Below the pieces are notes generated by a model. The model made no database searches and was not told where the DNA came from. It saw only the letters and a program-made list of their open reading frames with translations. DNA of 64,000 nucleotides, from assembly GCA_963788185.1 (NCBI GenBank), contig CAWBGE010000024.1, positions 348,998 through 412,997 of the forward strand. Direction: 5' to 3'. Made by a program: the position numbers and the translations under genes. This stretch comes from CAIWHR01 sp963788185. Its GTDB lineage: Bacteria; Pseudomonadota; Gammaproteobacteria; Burkholderiales; Casimicrobiaceae. Positions 1 to 10,212 of this stretch are shown piece after piece (the stretch's first letter is position 1; each line of letters starts with the position of its first letter).

Positions 1-2
1 GC

Positions 3-260
3 GGCGTCGCGCAAACGATGCCTTCGATCGGCGATGTCATCGACCTGACGCTGCGCTGCGGGCGCATCACGAATCCAGGCATCCGGCCCATCGGCATCGC
101 CGTCAACACGGCAGCGCTCGCCGAGCACGAAGCGCGCGAGGTCCTGGCGCGTGCCGCGGCGGACTATCAGCTGCCGGCGACCGATCCGGTGCGCTTCGGC
201 GTCGCGGCCATCGTGGATCGGCTGCAGCGCGAATTTCCGCCGCTGCAGGGCGGCGCCTGA
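3..260 (+). CDS. dgcN: DgcN (DUF1611-family) C-terminal part
   Basis: Only the last ~85 residues are in the window; the gene starts upstream of base 1. The visible part (GDVIDLTLR, a run around TNPGIRPIGIAVNT, and a helix ending in VDRLQREFPPLQ) looks like the C-terminus of the DUF1611/DgcN family, proposed N-acetyltransferases that act with DgcA in D-glutamate catabolism. Its TGA (258-260) overlaps the ATG of the following dgcA-like gene, which is the usual gene order for this pair and supports the assignment. Function rests on family knowledge and on the neighbour; the catalytic part is not visible. Confidence 0.75.
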   Translation, partial: GVAQTMPSIGDVIDLTLRCGRITNPGIRPIGIAVNTAALAEHEAREVLARAAADYQLPATDPVRFGVAAIVDRLQREFPPLQGGA

Positions 261-1240
261 TGCGCACGCTCGAGGTCGCGGTCGAGCGCTGGGCGATCGC
301 CGGCGGATTCACCATCGCGCGCGGCAGCAAGACCGAGGCCGTCGTGGTCGTCGCGACGATCACCGAGAATGGATGCCGCGGGCGCGGCGAGTGCGTGCCC
401 TACGCGCGCTACGGTGAGACGATCGAGGGCGTGGTCGAGGCGATCGAAGGCCGGCGCGCGGCGGTCGCGGCAGGGCTCACCCGCGCCGAATTGCAGCGAA
501 CCATGGACAGTGGTGCGGCGCGCAACGCGCTGGATTGCGCGCTCTGGGATCTCGAAGCGCGAACGAGCGGACGCCGCGTGTGGGAGCTGGCCGGCTCGCC
601 CGCGCCGGATGCGGTCACGACGGCGTTCACGTTGAGCCTCGGTACCCCCGACAGCATGGCGAACGCCGCGCTCGCCGCACGCGCGCGGCCGCTGCTGAAA
701 GTGAAACTCGGCGGCGCGGGCGACCCCGCACGCATCGCGGCCGTGCGTCAGGCGGCGCCTGCGGCGACGCTCGTCGTCGACGCGAACGAAGCCTGGACCC
801 CGGCAAACCTCGACGACAATCTCGCCGCCTGCGTGGCCGCCCGCGTGGCGCTCATCGAGCAGCCGTTGCCGGCCGGCCATGACGAGGCGCTGCGCGATTT
901 CCAATGCCCGATTCCGTTGTGCGCCGACGAGAGCTTTCACGACCGGTCGAGCTTCGATGCGATTGCCGGCCGTTACCGGGCGATCAATCTCAAGCTCGAC
1001 AAGACCGGGGGGCTCACCGAAGCGCTCGCGGTCGCGGCCCAAGCGCGCGCGCGCGGCCTCGCGATCATGGCGGGTTGCATGGTCGGCACGTCGCTGGCGA
1101 TGGCGCCCGCCTTCATGCTGACGCCATTCGCACAATTCGTGGATCTCGACGGCCCTCTGCTGCTGGCGCGGGATCGGGAGCCGGGCATTCGATTCGATGG
1201 CAGCACGATGCAGCCGTTCGGGGCCGAGCTCTGGGGATAG
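260..1240 (+). CDS. dgcA: DgcA-like N-acetyl-D-glutamate racemase / dipeptide epimerase
   Basis: Intact 326-residue enolase-superfamily protein of the muconate-lactonizing subgroup. Visible active-site elements in order: the KxK motif in LLKVKLGG (~residue 152), metal ligands in VDANEAW, LIEQPLP and CADESF, and the C-terminal KLDKTGG lysine. This pattern fits Ala-Glu dipeptide epimerases and the related DgcA racemases that interconvert N-acetyl-D- and N-acetyl-L-glutamate. The ATG overlaps the stop of the DgcN-like gene, so the two are translationally coupled; that context favours DgcA over a cell-wall dipeptide epimerase. Cytoplasmic, no signal peptide. Unlike most of the window, this gene has no frameshift. 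Confidence 0.85.
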   Translation: MRTLEVAVERWAIAGGFTIARGSKTEAVVVVATITENGCRGRGECVPYARYGETIEGVVEAIEGRRAAVAAGLTRAELQRTMDSGAARNALDCALWDLEARTSGRRVWELAGSPAPDAVTTAFTLSLGTPDSMANAALAARARPLLKVKLGGAGDPARIAAVRQAAPAATLVVDANEAWTPANLDDNLAACVAARVALIEQPLPAGHDEALRDFQCPIPLCADESFHDRSSFDAIAGRYRAINLKLDKTGGLTEALAVAAQARARGLAIMAGCMVGTSLAMAPAFMLTPFAQFVDLDGPLLLARDREPGIRFDGSTMQPFGAELWG

Positions 1241-1941
1241 CTCAATGCGGGAACGCGTCACGCGGGAATGCCGGGAACAGGCCGGATGACCGTCCGCGTC
1301 AGATTGCGCGCGATTTCCGGCACTTCGATCCTTTCGGCGGTGACGGCGCGGCACGAGTGGTCTGCTAAGGGCGACCGTTCTGCCGCCAAGCCTGCCGACG
1401 GGAACTCTCCGTCGCCCGAAGGGGCTCATTGCCGTGTTGCAACAGTGGAAAATTCACTGGCATTCAAATTGTAGTGTCGCTACCATCGATCTACGATTTG
1501 TAGCCTGCAGCGCATCGACAGCGATGCCACTACGTGCCTCGCTGAGCGCTTCGAGGGTACAGGCATGGAATGTGCTCGATGTACTTCCAGTACGTCGATC
1601 CGGCCGTTGCCGCACCCATGGCGCGGCCGGGGAAGCGGGAACCGTCCAAAATCACCAAGCGGGGGTTTTGCCGCGCGCGGCGGCCGTGGGGCGCGCCGCG
1701 TCGGATTTGCACCGAAAAAGGCGGGTCGACGCAGCGGAATCGGGCGCGTCTGCCGCGCACTTGCACACGACAACCTGAGCCGGGTCAAACGGAGAAACAA
1801 GAGGGATTTCGGCCTTCCATCGCTGCGGGGCGCTTTGGAAGGTACATCAGCAACAATTTGGGCTATTCTCTCGGTCCGAGAACCGGTTGCGGCCGGTGAC
1901 CGAAAAGGATGCTTGTCGAATTGCGTGAAGAGGGAGGTCGT
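1241..1941 (+). other. 700-bp intergenic region upstream of the exopolysaccharide operon
   Basis: No convincing gene lies here. The left third is GC-rich; around 1450-1500 it becomes AT-richer and holds small palindromes (GTAG-N5-CTAC near 1471 and CTAC-N5-GTAG near 1490). The promoter and leader of the downstream operon should lie in this stretch, but I cannot fix a -35/-10 pair. A weak sigma-54-like site (1458-1473) is treated as rejected. Confidence 0.4.
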
Positions 1942-2573
1942 ATGGAGCAGCACTGGAATTCTTTCGTCCGTCTGGTGTAAAGGGTCTGTGCCCGGCATTG
2001 GCGGTCGCGCTGATATCCGGTTGCGCAACCGACACGTTTCCGCCCGCGCCAACGGCGGCGGTCGTCCCCCGATTACAACTACATCATCGGCGCGGGCGAT
2101 ACGGTCAATATCGTCGTCTGGCGCAATCCGGAGCTTTCGATGTCGGTTCCGTGCGGCCCGACGGCAAGCTCACGACGCCGCTGATCGAGGATCTGGTCGC
2201 CCAGGGCAAGGACGCCACCACGCTTGCGCGCGAGATCGAGAAGGCATCTGTCCAAGTTCGTGCGCGAGCCGATCGTCACCGTGATCGTCGGCGGGTTCGT
2301 CGGCCCCTACAGCGAGCAGATCCGGGTCGTCGGCGAGGCCGGCAAGCCGCAGGCGCTGCCCTACAAACAGAAGATGACGTTGCTCGACGTCATGATCATC
2401 GTCGGCGGCATCACCGACTTCGCCGACGGCAACAAGGCGTGATTCTGCGCACTTCCGACGGCAACAAGCAGTACAGCGTGCGCCTGAAGGATCTGCTCAA
2501 GCGCGGCGACTTTTCGGCCAACGTCGAAGTCAAGCCGGGCGACGTGCTCATCATTCCGCAGAGCTGGTTCTGA
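1942..2573 (+). CDS. XrtA-system polysaccharide export lipoprotein (Wza/EpsA-like), frameshifted
   Basis: Outer-membrane polysaccharide export protein of the Wza/Poly_export family, the form linked to exosortase A. Read across frames it gives a short N-terminus, a lipobox (LISG-C, cysteine codon near 2019), then IIGAGDTVNIVVWRNPELSM, VRPDGKLTTPLIEDL, FVREPIVTVIV, a second SLBB-like stretch (PYSEQIRVVGEAGKPQALP), ADGNKA, and the typical end RPGDVLIIPQSWF-like (here KPGDVLIIPQSWF). About 205 residues is normal for this short form. Shifts lie near 1960, 2068, 2145, 2243 and 2440. ATG 1942 is chosen because an AGGGAGG ribosome site precedes it. First gene of the export cluster. Confidence 0.85.
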
Positions 2574-2646
2574 TTCGCCACCGTACTCGCGACGCCTCGA
2601 GAGTCGCCGCGAGTCGCCTGGCGAATTCACTTGAGAAAACCGCATC

Positions 2647-4221
2647 ATGGATGATCTTATTCGCCAGGGCGGTCGCCATTCTGCGCGGCATGTGGCAACG
2701 CCGCTGGATCGGCTTGCTCGTGGCGTGGATCGTTGCAGTCGGCGGCACGTCGCCGTGTTGCGCATTCCGGACAAGTACGAAGCCTCGGCGCGCATCTATG
2801 TCGACACGCAGTCGGTCTTGAAGCCGCTGATGGCGGGCATCGCCGTGCAGCCCAACATCGATCAGCAGATCCAGATGCTGAGCCGGACGCTGATCAGCCG
2901 GCCCAATGTGGAAAAGCTGATGCGCATGTCCGATCTCGATCTCGGCGTCACAGTCCAAGCAGGCGCAGGAGCGATGATCGACGATCTGATGGACGCGCTG
3001 ACGATCCAGACGACCGGTCGCGACAATCTGTACACCCTTGCGTATCGCAATCCGCAGCCCGAGCAGGCCAAGCGCGTGGTCCAGTCGCTGTTGTCGATCT
3101 TCGTCGAGTCGAGCCTCGGGGGCAAGCGCAAGGACACGGACTCGGCCAAGAAATTCATCGACGAGCAGATCAAGGTGTACGAGCACAAGCTCGAGGAAGC
3201 CGAGACGCGGCTCAAGGAGTTCAAGCTGCGCAATCTCGACATTGCGACGGCGGACGGCAAGGATTATTACGGACGGTCGAGCGAAGTCAGCGCGCAGCTG
3301 AATCAGGCGCGTCTCGACCTGCGCGAGGCCGAGAATTCGCGCGACTCGCTGCGCAAGCAGGTCATCGACGACGAGCCGTGCTGATTGCCGGACAAGCCTG
3401 AAGGCCGCCGCGGCATCGGGATCGTCACACCGCAGATCGACGCCCGGATCGCGACGCTGCGAGCGCAACGTCGACACCATGCTGTTGCGGTTTACCGACG
3501 AACATCCCGACGTCATCGGCATCGCCGCGTCATCGCCAGCCTCGAGGAACAGAAGCGGCAGCAGATCGCGACGCGTGCGCGGTGGCGCGGCAATGCGTGC
3601 GCGCCGGAGCACCTCGATCAACGACCAATCCGGTTTACGCAGCAGCTCAAAGTCTCCCTAGGCCGAGGCCGATGCGACGGTCGCATCGCTGCGCATCCGG
3701 GTGGCGGAGTACGAAGTCGCGCTACGCGCGCCTCAAGGAGGCGGCCAAGCGGGTGCCCCAGATCGAGGCCGAGTACACGCAGTTGAACCGCGATTACGAC
3801 ATCCACAAGAAGAACTACGACAGTTTCGTCGCCCGGCGCGAGTCGGTCGAGATCTCGGGGGAGATGGAAGCGACCGGCCGGCGTCGCCGAATTTCGGCTG
3901 ATCGATCCGCCGCGCGTTTCACCGCAACCGGTCGCTCCGAACCGGATGCTGCTGCTGCCGGAGCGATGCTGGCGGCACTGGCGCGGGGTTGTTCGCGAGC
4001 TTCGTCGTCAGCCAGGTCTGGCCGACGTTCTTCGATTCGCGCTCGTTGCGCGACGCTACCGGCGTGCCGGTGCTGGGCATCCGTGTCGCTGATCTCGAGC
4101 GAGGGCAGAAGCGCAAGGAAAGGCGCGGCCTGATCGGATTCATCTCCGGCGTCGTGGCACTGTTGGGGTCCTTCGGCGCGGGTTTCTTGCGCTGTTCCTG
4201 CTGTCCTCCCGCGGCGTTTGA
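2647..4221 (+). CDS. XrtA-system chain-length determinant (Wzz/GumC-like), frameshifted
   Basis: Inner-membrane polysaccharide co-polymerase. A first membrane segment (GLLVAW-IVAV in the second frame near 2712-2745) is followed by RIPDKYEASARIYVDTQS, the Wzz signature, then NIDQQIQMLSRTLISRPNVEKL, a long coiled-coil periplasmic part rich in Glu/Lys/Arg (KVYEHKLEEAETRLKEFKLR), and a second membrane segment near 4140-4215. Reconstructed length is ~520 residues, right for the family. It is split by frameshifts near 2680, 3385, 3465, 3530, 3605, 3655, 3715, 3875, 3985, 4085 and 4190. The kinase domain is separate and encoded by the next gene, 11 bp downstream, as usual in XrtA loci. Confidence 0.85.
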
Positions 4222-4232
4222 GCGAGACGACT

Positions 4233-5210
4233 ATGAGCCTAATCGAACAAGCAGCCAAGCGGCTGGAGGAGTTACGACAGGCCGGTGTCGAAGTGGAGCT
4301 GAAGCCCGGTTCCGCAGGCGCGACCGGCGATGCGCGTGCGTCCGTGTCGAGCGGGCGATGGCGGCGAGTGCGGCCCCGCCGTCGGCGGCGCCCGCGGACC
4401 TGTCGATGGCCGAGCATCGCCATCGGCGCAGAAGTGCACGAACGCGGCACGGGCGTGGCGCCGGGCCTTCGACGCCGATGGTGCATCTGATCTGAAGCGT
4501 TGATCGAGGCGGGATGATCACCCCGGACTCGCCGCGGTCGCAGGTCGCCGACGAGTTCCGGGTCGTGAAGCGGCCGTTGCTCAGCAACGCGACCGGGAAG
4601 GGCGCGATGCCGGTCAGGAACGGCAACCTGATCATGATGACCAGCGCCCTGCCGGGCGAGGGCAAGAGCTTCTCGGCGATCAACCTGGCGATGAGCATTG
4701 CGATGGAACTGGACCACACGGTGCTTGCTGGTCGATGCCGACGTCGCGCGTCCGTCGCTGCCGAAAATGCTCGGCCTGACCCGCGAGCAAAGGGCTTGCT
4801 CGATGTGCTGGTCGGGATTCGCTCGAATCTGCGCGAGGTGCTGCTCAAGACCGACGTCGAGAAGCTTTCGATCCTGCCGTCCGGAACGCAGCATGCGCGG
4901 GCAACGGAGTTGCTGGCCAGCGAGGCCATGAACCGGCTGCTGGAGGAAATGGCGCAGCCGCTATTCGGACCGGATCATCATTTTCGATTCGCCGCCGCTG
5001 CTGGTGACGACGGAGTCGCGGGTGCTCGCGACGCACATGGGTCAGGTGGTCGTTGTCGTCGAGGCGCAGCGGACGCCGCAAAGTGCCGTCATGCAGGCGC
5101 TGGCGACGATCGAGGAGTGCCCGGTCAAGATGATGATGTTGAACAAGGGACGGACGACTTCCAGTTCGGACACCTATGGTTACGGCTATGGGTATGGGTA
5201 TGGGCGCTGA
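4233..5210 (+). CDS. XrtA-associated bacterial tyrosine autokinase (CpsD/CapB-like)
   Basis: Cytoplasmic BY-kinase that phosphorylates its own C-terminal tyrosines and works with the preceding co-polymerase to set chain length. Visible: Walker A in SALPGEGKSF (~4650), Walker A' in LLVDADVARP (~4725, across a frameshift), Walker B-like FDSPPLL (~4985), and a C-terminal tail of alternating Tyr-Gly (YGYGYGYGYG, 5180-5207) that forms the tyrosine cluster. The N-terminus MSLIEQAAKRLEELRQAGVE is typical of the XrtA subfamily. Frameshifts near 4350, 4490, 4728, 4790 and 4965. About 325 residues once repaired. Start ATG 4233 lies 11 bp after the co-polymerase stop. Confidence 0.85.
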
Positions 5211-5307
5211 TCGCCGGGCGCGGTCCGGCCCGCGGCGTGACAGGGGTCGTGCCGCCGCCATGCGATGACGCTGCGACGCGGGGCCGTTGGCCGGATCGCG
5301 ATTGCCG

Positions 5308-6864
5308 ATGATCAGGACCGTGCTGGCCGTCGCGTGCTGTACCGCGGTCACCGGCGCCAGTGCGGAGAACTGGCGTTTTGGCGCGTCGGCGGGCATCACG
5401 GGCGAGTACACCAACAACGTCAACTATGCGCCGCAGGGGCAGGAGTGACCGGCGACTTCGTCACCTCGCTTTCCGGGGCGCTCACCATTCGCGGCGAGGG
5501 CGCGCGCGTCAAGCTCAACGGCTCGATCGCGGCGTCGTTGAACCTGTACTCCACGGAATCCCAGAACAACAGCATCGATCCGAACGTCAGTCTCTTCGGC
5601 AGCGTCGAGGCGATCGAGAACTTCTTCTTCGTCGACGCCACCGCCAACGTTTCGACAGTCGTTCCTGTCGCCGTTCGGGCCGCAGCCGGCCAACGTCGTC
5701 AACGCCACCAGCAATCGCTACACGCAGCAGACCTATACGGTGAGTCCGTACATCCAGGGCGTGCTGGGCTCGACCAACATCTCGTATCAGGTGCGCAACG
5801 ACAACATCTGGACGGTGGCCAGCTCGTTCGGCGACTCGTCCAACAGCGTGCCGAACACCTATGCGAACAACCTGACCGCTTCGCTGACGTCGGGGAGCTA
5901 TCCGATGGGCTGGCGCGCCGAGTACAACCGCTACGCCTACGACAACGGCCTCGCGGACAGCGATCGGTACGCCAACAATGGCCGCTACGTGCTGCAGGTT
6001 GCCCGCGCCATCCTCACGCATCAGGTCGAGCCGTCGCTGCAGGTGTCGGGGCGAGTCGGCTACGAGGACAACCAGTTCCTGCTGACCAGTTCCGAAGGCC
6101 TGGTCTACGGCGCCGGTTTCGAGTGGAATCCGTCGAACCGCACGCAGGATGGGAGGCTTCTGGGAGCACCGGTACTTCGGGTCGTCCTTCGATTGGCACA
6201 TGAGCCACCGGCTGCCGAATTCGGCGATCAGCGCCAGCTTCACGCGCGGCCTCAGCAGCTATCCGCAGCTGGCACTCGCCATTCCGGCCGGCACGACGGT
6301 CACGCCAGTTCCTCGACGCGGCGTTCACCACGCGCATTCCGGATCCTGCGGAGCGGGCGCAGGCGATCGACCAGTTCCTGGCCCGGACCGGCCTGCCGCC
6401 GACCTTGGCGGCGCCTGTCAATTTCTACGGCACGTCGATCACGCTGCAGAACGCGCAGAACCTCACCTATGTGCTGATCGGCCTCCGCAATGCCATCACG
6501 TTCTCGCTGTTCAACGTCAAGAGCGAAGCGATCGCGGGCACCGGCGACGTTCTTCCGCCGGCGCTGCAGTTCGGCCAGAACAACACGCAAACCGGCGCCG
6601 GCGTCGGATTCAGCCATCAGTTCTCGCCGCTGACCAGCTTCACCGCCAATGCGAGCTACTCGCGCACCCGCTCCAACGATACGGCGCTCGCCGACATCAC
6701 CTCGAACAACGGCAACTTCAGCGTCAATCTGAACACGCGATTCAGCCCGAAGACCAGCGGTACGGCCGGCATCACCTATTCCGTGTTCAAGTACGATCGC
6801 CGCCAGCAACACGCCGGATACGGACGCCGTCACCATCTTCGTCTCCGCCACCCACACCTTCTAG
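5308..6864 (+). CDS. XrtA/PEP-CTERM-associated outer-membrane beta-barrel protein, frameshifted
   Basis: Signal peptide MIRTVLAVACCTAVTGASA is followed by many amphipathic beta-strands rich in Tyr, Asn, Ser and Thr (for example WRFGASAGITGEYTNNVNYA, GRVGYEDNQF, SATHTF at the end with terminal Phe, as expected for BAM recognition). Total span is 519 codons, normal for the TIGR03016-type protein that sits at this place in XrtA loci; its exact role (possibly an exopolysaccharide pore or scaffold) is not known. Frameshifts near 5448, 5655, 6150, 6305, 6412 and 6797. The last 46 bp of this gene reappear, diverged, at 11296-11341 as the left edge of the second copy of the tandem repeat. Confidence 0.8.
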
Positions 6865-6872
6865 GCGCCGGC

Positions 6873-8013
6873 ATGTACGAAGCCTTCTACGGCCTCACCG
6901 ACAAGCCGTTCCAGCTCAATCCCGATCCGACGTTCTACTTCGGCAGCCGCCAGCACCGGCGCGCGATGGCGTACCTGGAATACGGGCTGCACCAGAACGA
7001 AGGCTTCATCGTCGTCACCGGCGAGGTCGGCGCGGGCAAGACGACGATCGTCCGCAGCCTTCTGGCCAAGCTCGATCCGCACAAGGTGGTGGCGGCGCAG
7101 CTCGTCAGCACGCAGCTCGACGCCGAGGACACGCTGCGCCTGGTCGCGGCATCGTTCGGGCTCAAGACCAAGGACGTCGCCAAGTCGGAGCTGCTGCTCG
7201 GGCTCGAAGCGTTCCTGGTGTCGGTGACCACGCAAGGCAAGCGCGCGCTGCTGATCGTCGACGAGGCCCAGAACCTCACGCCGCGCGCCGTCGAAGAATT
7301 GCGGATGCTGTCGAATTTCCAGCTCGAGACGCACGCGCTGCTGCAGAGCTTCCTGGTGGGTCAGCCCGAATTCCGGCGCACGCTGCAGAGCCCGCACATG
7401 GTGCAGCTGCGCCAGCGCGTGATCGCCGCCTGCCACATCGGGCCGCTCGATGCGGAGGAGACGCGCGGCTACATCGAGCACCGCCTGAAGTGCGTCGGCT
7501 GGAAGGACAAGCCGCAGTTCCAGCCGGAATGCTTCCAGGCGATCTACAACGCCACCGGCGGCATTCCACGCCGCATCAATGCGCTGTGCGACCGCCTGCT
7601 GCTGTCGGGATTCATCGGCAGCACGACGGAGTTCGGCCGCGCCGATGTCGACGAAGTCGCGCGGGAAATCCGCGAGGAGAGCTTCTCCGGGCCGGCGGGC
7701 AACGATGTCGAACCGATCGACCCCGTCGATGCCGGCGCCCGCGCCTCGCCTGCAGACCGCGCAGGAAGTGCTCGCCGGGATCGTTCCGCCGCGTAGCGGG
7801 TCGCAGCCGGCGTTTACCGTCGACCCGGCGCGCGTCAACCTGGAACCCGAAGTCGCCGCCGAGGCAGCCCGCATCATCGCCAACATGCAGACGACCAACG
7901 TCGAAGAACGCCTCGTCCGGCTCGAGCGCCAGGCGAGCGCAACGCTGAAGTTGCTGCAGCAGGTGGTCGATGCGGTCAAGGCACGGCCGCCGTCAAAGGC
8001 GGATCCCTCGTGA
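6873..8013 (+). CDS. XrtA-locus secretion-type AAA ATPase, copy 1 (one frameshift)
   Basis: ExeA/GspA-like AAA ATPase of the PEP-CTERM locus subfamily. N-terminus MYEAFYGLTDKPFQLNPDP is diagnostic. Walker A GEVGAGKTT (~residues 51-59), Walker B LLIVDEAQNL (~residue 126), sensor region LRMLSNFQ and an arginine-rich helix with GGIPRRINALCDR. The C-terminal tail (NVEERLVRLERQASATLKLL) looks coiled-coil. Compared with copy 2 there is one extra base near 7725 (CGATCGACCCC versus CGACGACCCC), which shifts the frame in the Pro/Ala-rich linker; the end returns as PSKADPS with its TGA overlapping the next GTG. Presumed to energise or gate export at the inner membrane; exact role unknown. Confidence 0.88.
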
Positions 8014-9186
8014 GCGACACATCCACGCTCGCCCGACCCGGCCCGGGCCCGATCGTCTGCGTCGTCGGCGCGCGTCCCAACTTCATGAAGATGGCGCCGA
8101 TCCTGCGCGCGCTCGCCAGGCACGGCGGCGGGCTGCCGCACGTCCTCGTGCACACCGGGCAGCACTACGACGCCGACATGAGCGACAAGCTCTTCGTCGA
8201 CCTGCGATTGCCCCGGCCGGACATCAACCTCGAAGTGGGCTCCGCGACGCATGCGGTGCAGACCGCCGAGGTGATGCGCCGGTTCGAGCCCGTCGTCGAC
8301 GATCTCGAGCCGTCGTGCGTGCTGGTGGTGGGTGACGTCAACTCGACGCTCGCGTGCACGCTGGTCGCGGTGAAGAAGGGCGTGCCGGTGGCGCACGTCG
8401 AAGCGGGCCTGCGCAGCTTCGACCGCTCGATGCCCGAAGAAATCAACCGCGTGCTGACCGACCAGATCGCCGACGTGCTCTACACCACCGAGCGCACGGC
8501 GCTGGACAATCTGTTGCGCGAGGGCGTCGATCCCGCGCGCGTCGTGTTTGTCGGCAACGTGATGATCGACTCGCTGCTCGCCAATCGCGAATTCGCGGTG
8601 CCGGCGGGCGAAACCCTGCGCCGGGCCGGCGTCGATGCGGCCCTGCTGGAAAGCCCGCCGCGTTACGGCGTGGTGACGCTGCACCGGCCGTCCAACGTCG
8701 ACACCCGTGACGCGCTGGCGCCGTTGCTGGTGCTGCTGCGCGACGTCTCGGCCCGATTGCCGCTGGTCATCGCGCTTGCATCCGCGCACGCGCGCCAACA
8801 TCGAGCGCTTCGGTCTTGGCGACCTGGTCGCGCAGCCGCGGATTGCGCTGCTGCCGCCGCAGGGCTATCTCGAAATGCTGGGCCTGATGCGCGGCGCCAC
8901 GCTCGTGCTCACCGATTCGGGCGGCATCCAGGAAGAAACCACGGCGCTGGGCGTGCCCTGCCTCACCGCGCGCGAGAACACCGAGCGGCCGATCACGCTG
9001 GAGCAGGGCACCAACACGCTGGTGGGACGCGATCCGGCCCTGATCCTGCGCGCGGTCGACGAGATCCTCGCCGGCGGCGGCAAGCGCGGTCGCGTGCCGG
9101 AACTGTGGGATGGCCGGGCGGCCGAACGCATCGCCGCCGATCTCGCGCAGCGTTTCGTGCGTTCGCCGGCGACGGCGGAGGCGTGA
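8010..9186 (+). CDS. wecB: UDP-N-acetylglucosamine 2-epimerase, copy 1 (one frameshift)
   Basis: Non-hydrolysing UDP-GlcNAc 2-epimerase (makes UDP-ManNAc) of the XrtA locus. Seen: CVVGARPNFMKMAPIL at the N-terminus, HTGQHYDADMSDKLF, HVEAGLRSFDRSMPEEINR with the conserved substrate-binding Glu/Arg, VTLHRPSNVD, LTDSGGIQEET and CLTARENTERPIT. Full length ~391 residues is normal. One extra base near 8776 (GCGCTTGCATCC versus GCCCTGCATCC in copy 2) destroys the frame at IALHPRTRAN and separates the two halves. Start GTG 8010 overlaps the ATPase stop; ends TGA 9186. Cytoplasmic; supplies an aminosugar donor to the glycosyltransferases. Confidence 0.92.
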
Positions 9187-9218
9187 CCGTGTCGCCGTCC
9201 CGATCGCCCGCAGCGACG

Positions 9219-10211
9219 ATGAACGCGCTGACCATCGACGTCGAGGACTACTTCCAGGTGTCGGCTTTCGCGCCGTACATTCCGCGCGCGGAGTGGGACG
9301 CGCGCGAGTGCCGGGTCGAGCGCAACGTCGAGCGCATTCTCGGGCTGCTCGACGAGGCGGGGGCGCGGGCGACCTTCTTCACGCTGGGCTGGATTGCCGA
9401 GCGCTATCCGCAGCTGGTGCGGCGCATCGTCGACGCGGGGCACGAACTGGCGAGCCACGGCTTCGGCCACCACCGCGCGACCGACCAGACCGAGGACGCG
9501 TTCTTTGCCGACGTCGATCTTGCCAAGCTGGTGCTCGAGGACCTCTCCGGCGTCGAGGTGCGCGGCTATCGCGCGCCGAGTTTTTCGATCAACAACGATA
9601 ATCCATGGGCGTTCGATTGCCTGTCGCGCGCCGGCTACAAGTACAGTTCCAGCATCTATCCGGTGCGGCACGACCACTACGGCATGCCCGAGGCGCCGCG
9701 CTTCGCGCATTTCGTGCGTCCGGAATTGCTCGAGATCCCCATCTCGACGGTGCGCATCGGCCAGCGCAACTGGCCCGCCGGCGGGGGCGGGTTTTTTCGC
9801 CTGCTTCCTTACGCAATGACGCGGCAGATGGTGCGCCGGATCAACGGCACCGATGGGCAGGCCGCGATCTTCTACTTTCACCCCTGGGAGATCGATGTCG
9901 AGCAGCCCCGGATCTCGGGCGTGGACCGCAAGACGCGGTTTCGGCATTACCTCAACCTGCGCCGCACCGAACACCGGCTGCGGCGCCTGCTGGCGGATTT
10001 CGTGTGGGGCCGTGTCGACGAGGCTTTTCCCATCGACGGCGAGCCCGCGGCCGAACAGTGGCCGCCGCTGGCGCAGACGTCCGCCGAGCGCGCAGACCGC
10101 GGAGGACCGCCAATGGGGGAAGACAGGGTCGTGGTGCAGCAGGCGGCCGGTGGTCATGGCGGGGTCGACGGGGGCGAAACGTATTACGGCCAGTCGCGCG
10201 CGCGGTCCTGA
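9219..10211 (+). CDS. XrtA-associated polysaccharide deacetylase, copy 1
   Basis: NodB-type deacetylase with the DUF3473 C-terminal part typical of exosortase A loci. Motif 1 is TIDVEDYFQV (metal Asp); the zinc histidines lie in ELASHGFGHHRA; later come RGYRAPSFSI, a Trp-rich NWPAGGGGFF and YFHPWEID. After the usual end near VWGRVDEAFP there is a ~55-residue low-complexity tail rich in Gly, Ala, Arg and Gln that is kept in both repeat copies. No frameshift. ATG 9219 is preferred because family members begin with MNAL-x-IDVEDYFQ; GTG 9189 would add ten residues. Likely removes acetyl groups from GlcNAc-type residues. Confidence 0.88.
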   Translation: MNALTIDVEDYFQVSAFAPYIPRAEWDARECRVERNVERILGLLDEAGARATFFTLGWIAERYPQLVRRIVDAGHELASHGFGHHRATDQTEDAFFADVDLAKLVLEDLSGVEVRGYRAPSFSINNDNPWAFDCLSRAGYKYSSSIYPVRHDHYGMPEAPRFAHFVRPELLEIPISTVRIGQRNWPAGGGGFFRLLPYAMTRQMVRRINGTDGQAAIFYFHPWEIDVEQPRISGVDRKTRFRHYLNLRRTEHRLRRLLADFVWGRVDEAFPIDGEPAAEQWPPLAQTSAERADRGGPPMGEDRVVVQQAAGGHGGVDGGETYYGQSRARS

Positions 10212-10212
10212 C

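Noticed and set aside
167..1429. 420-codon minus-strand open frame over dgcA
   Set aside because: Antisense shadow of the well-conserved dgcA; no family features.
1458..1473. Possible sigma-54 promoter TGGCATTCAAATTGT upstream of the operon
   Set aside because: The -12 GC is replaced by GT and the site is ~470 bp from the first gene; too weak to call.
6861..8801. Long minus-strand open frame over the ATPase and epimerase
   Set aside because: Composition is that of an antisense shadow, and it appears in shorter form in the second repeat copy.
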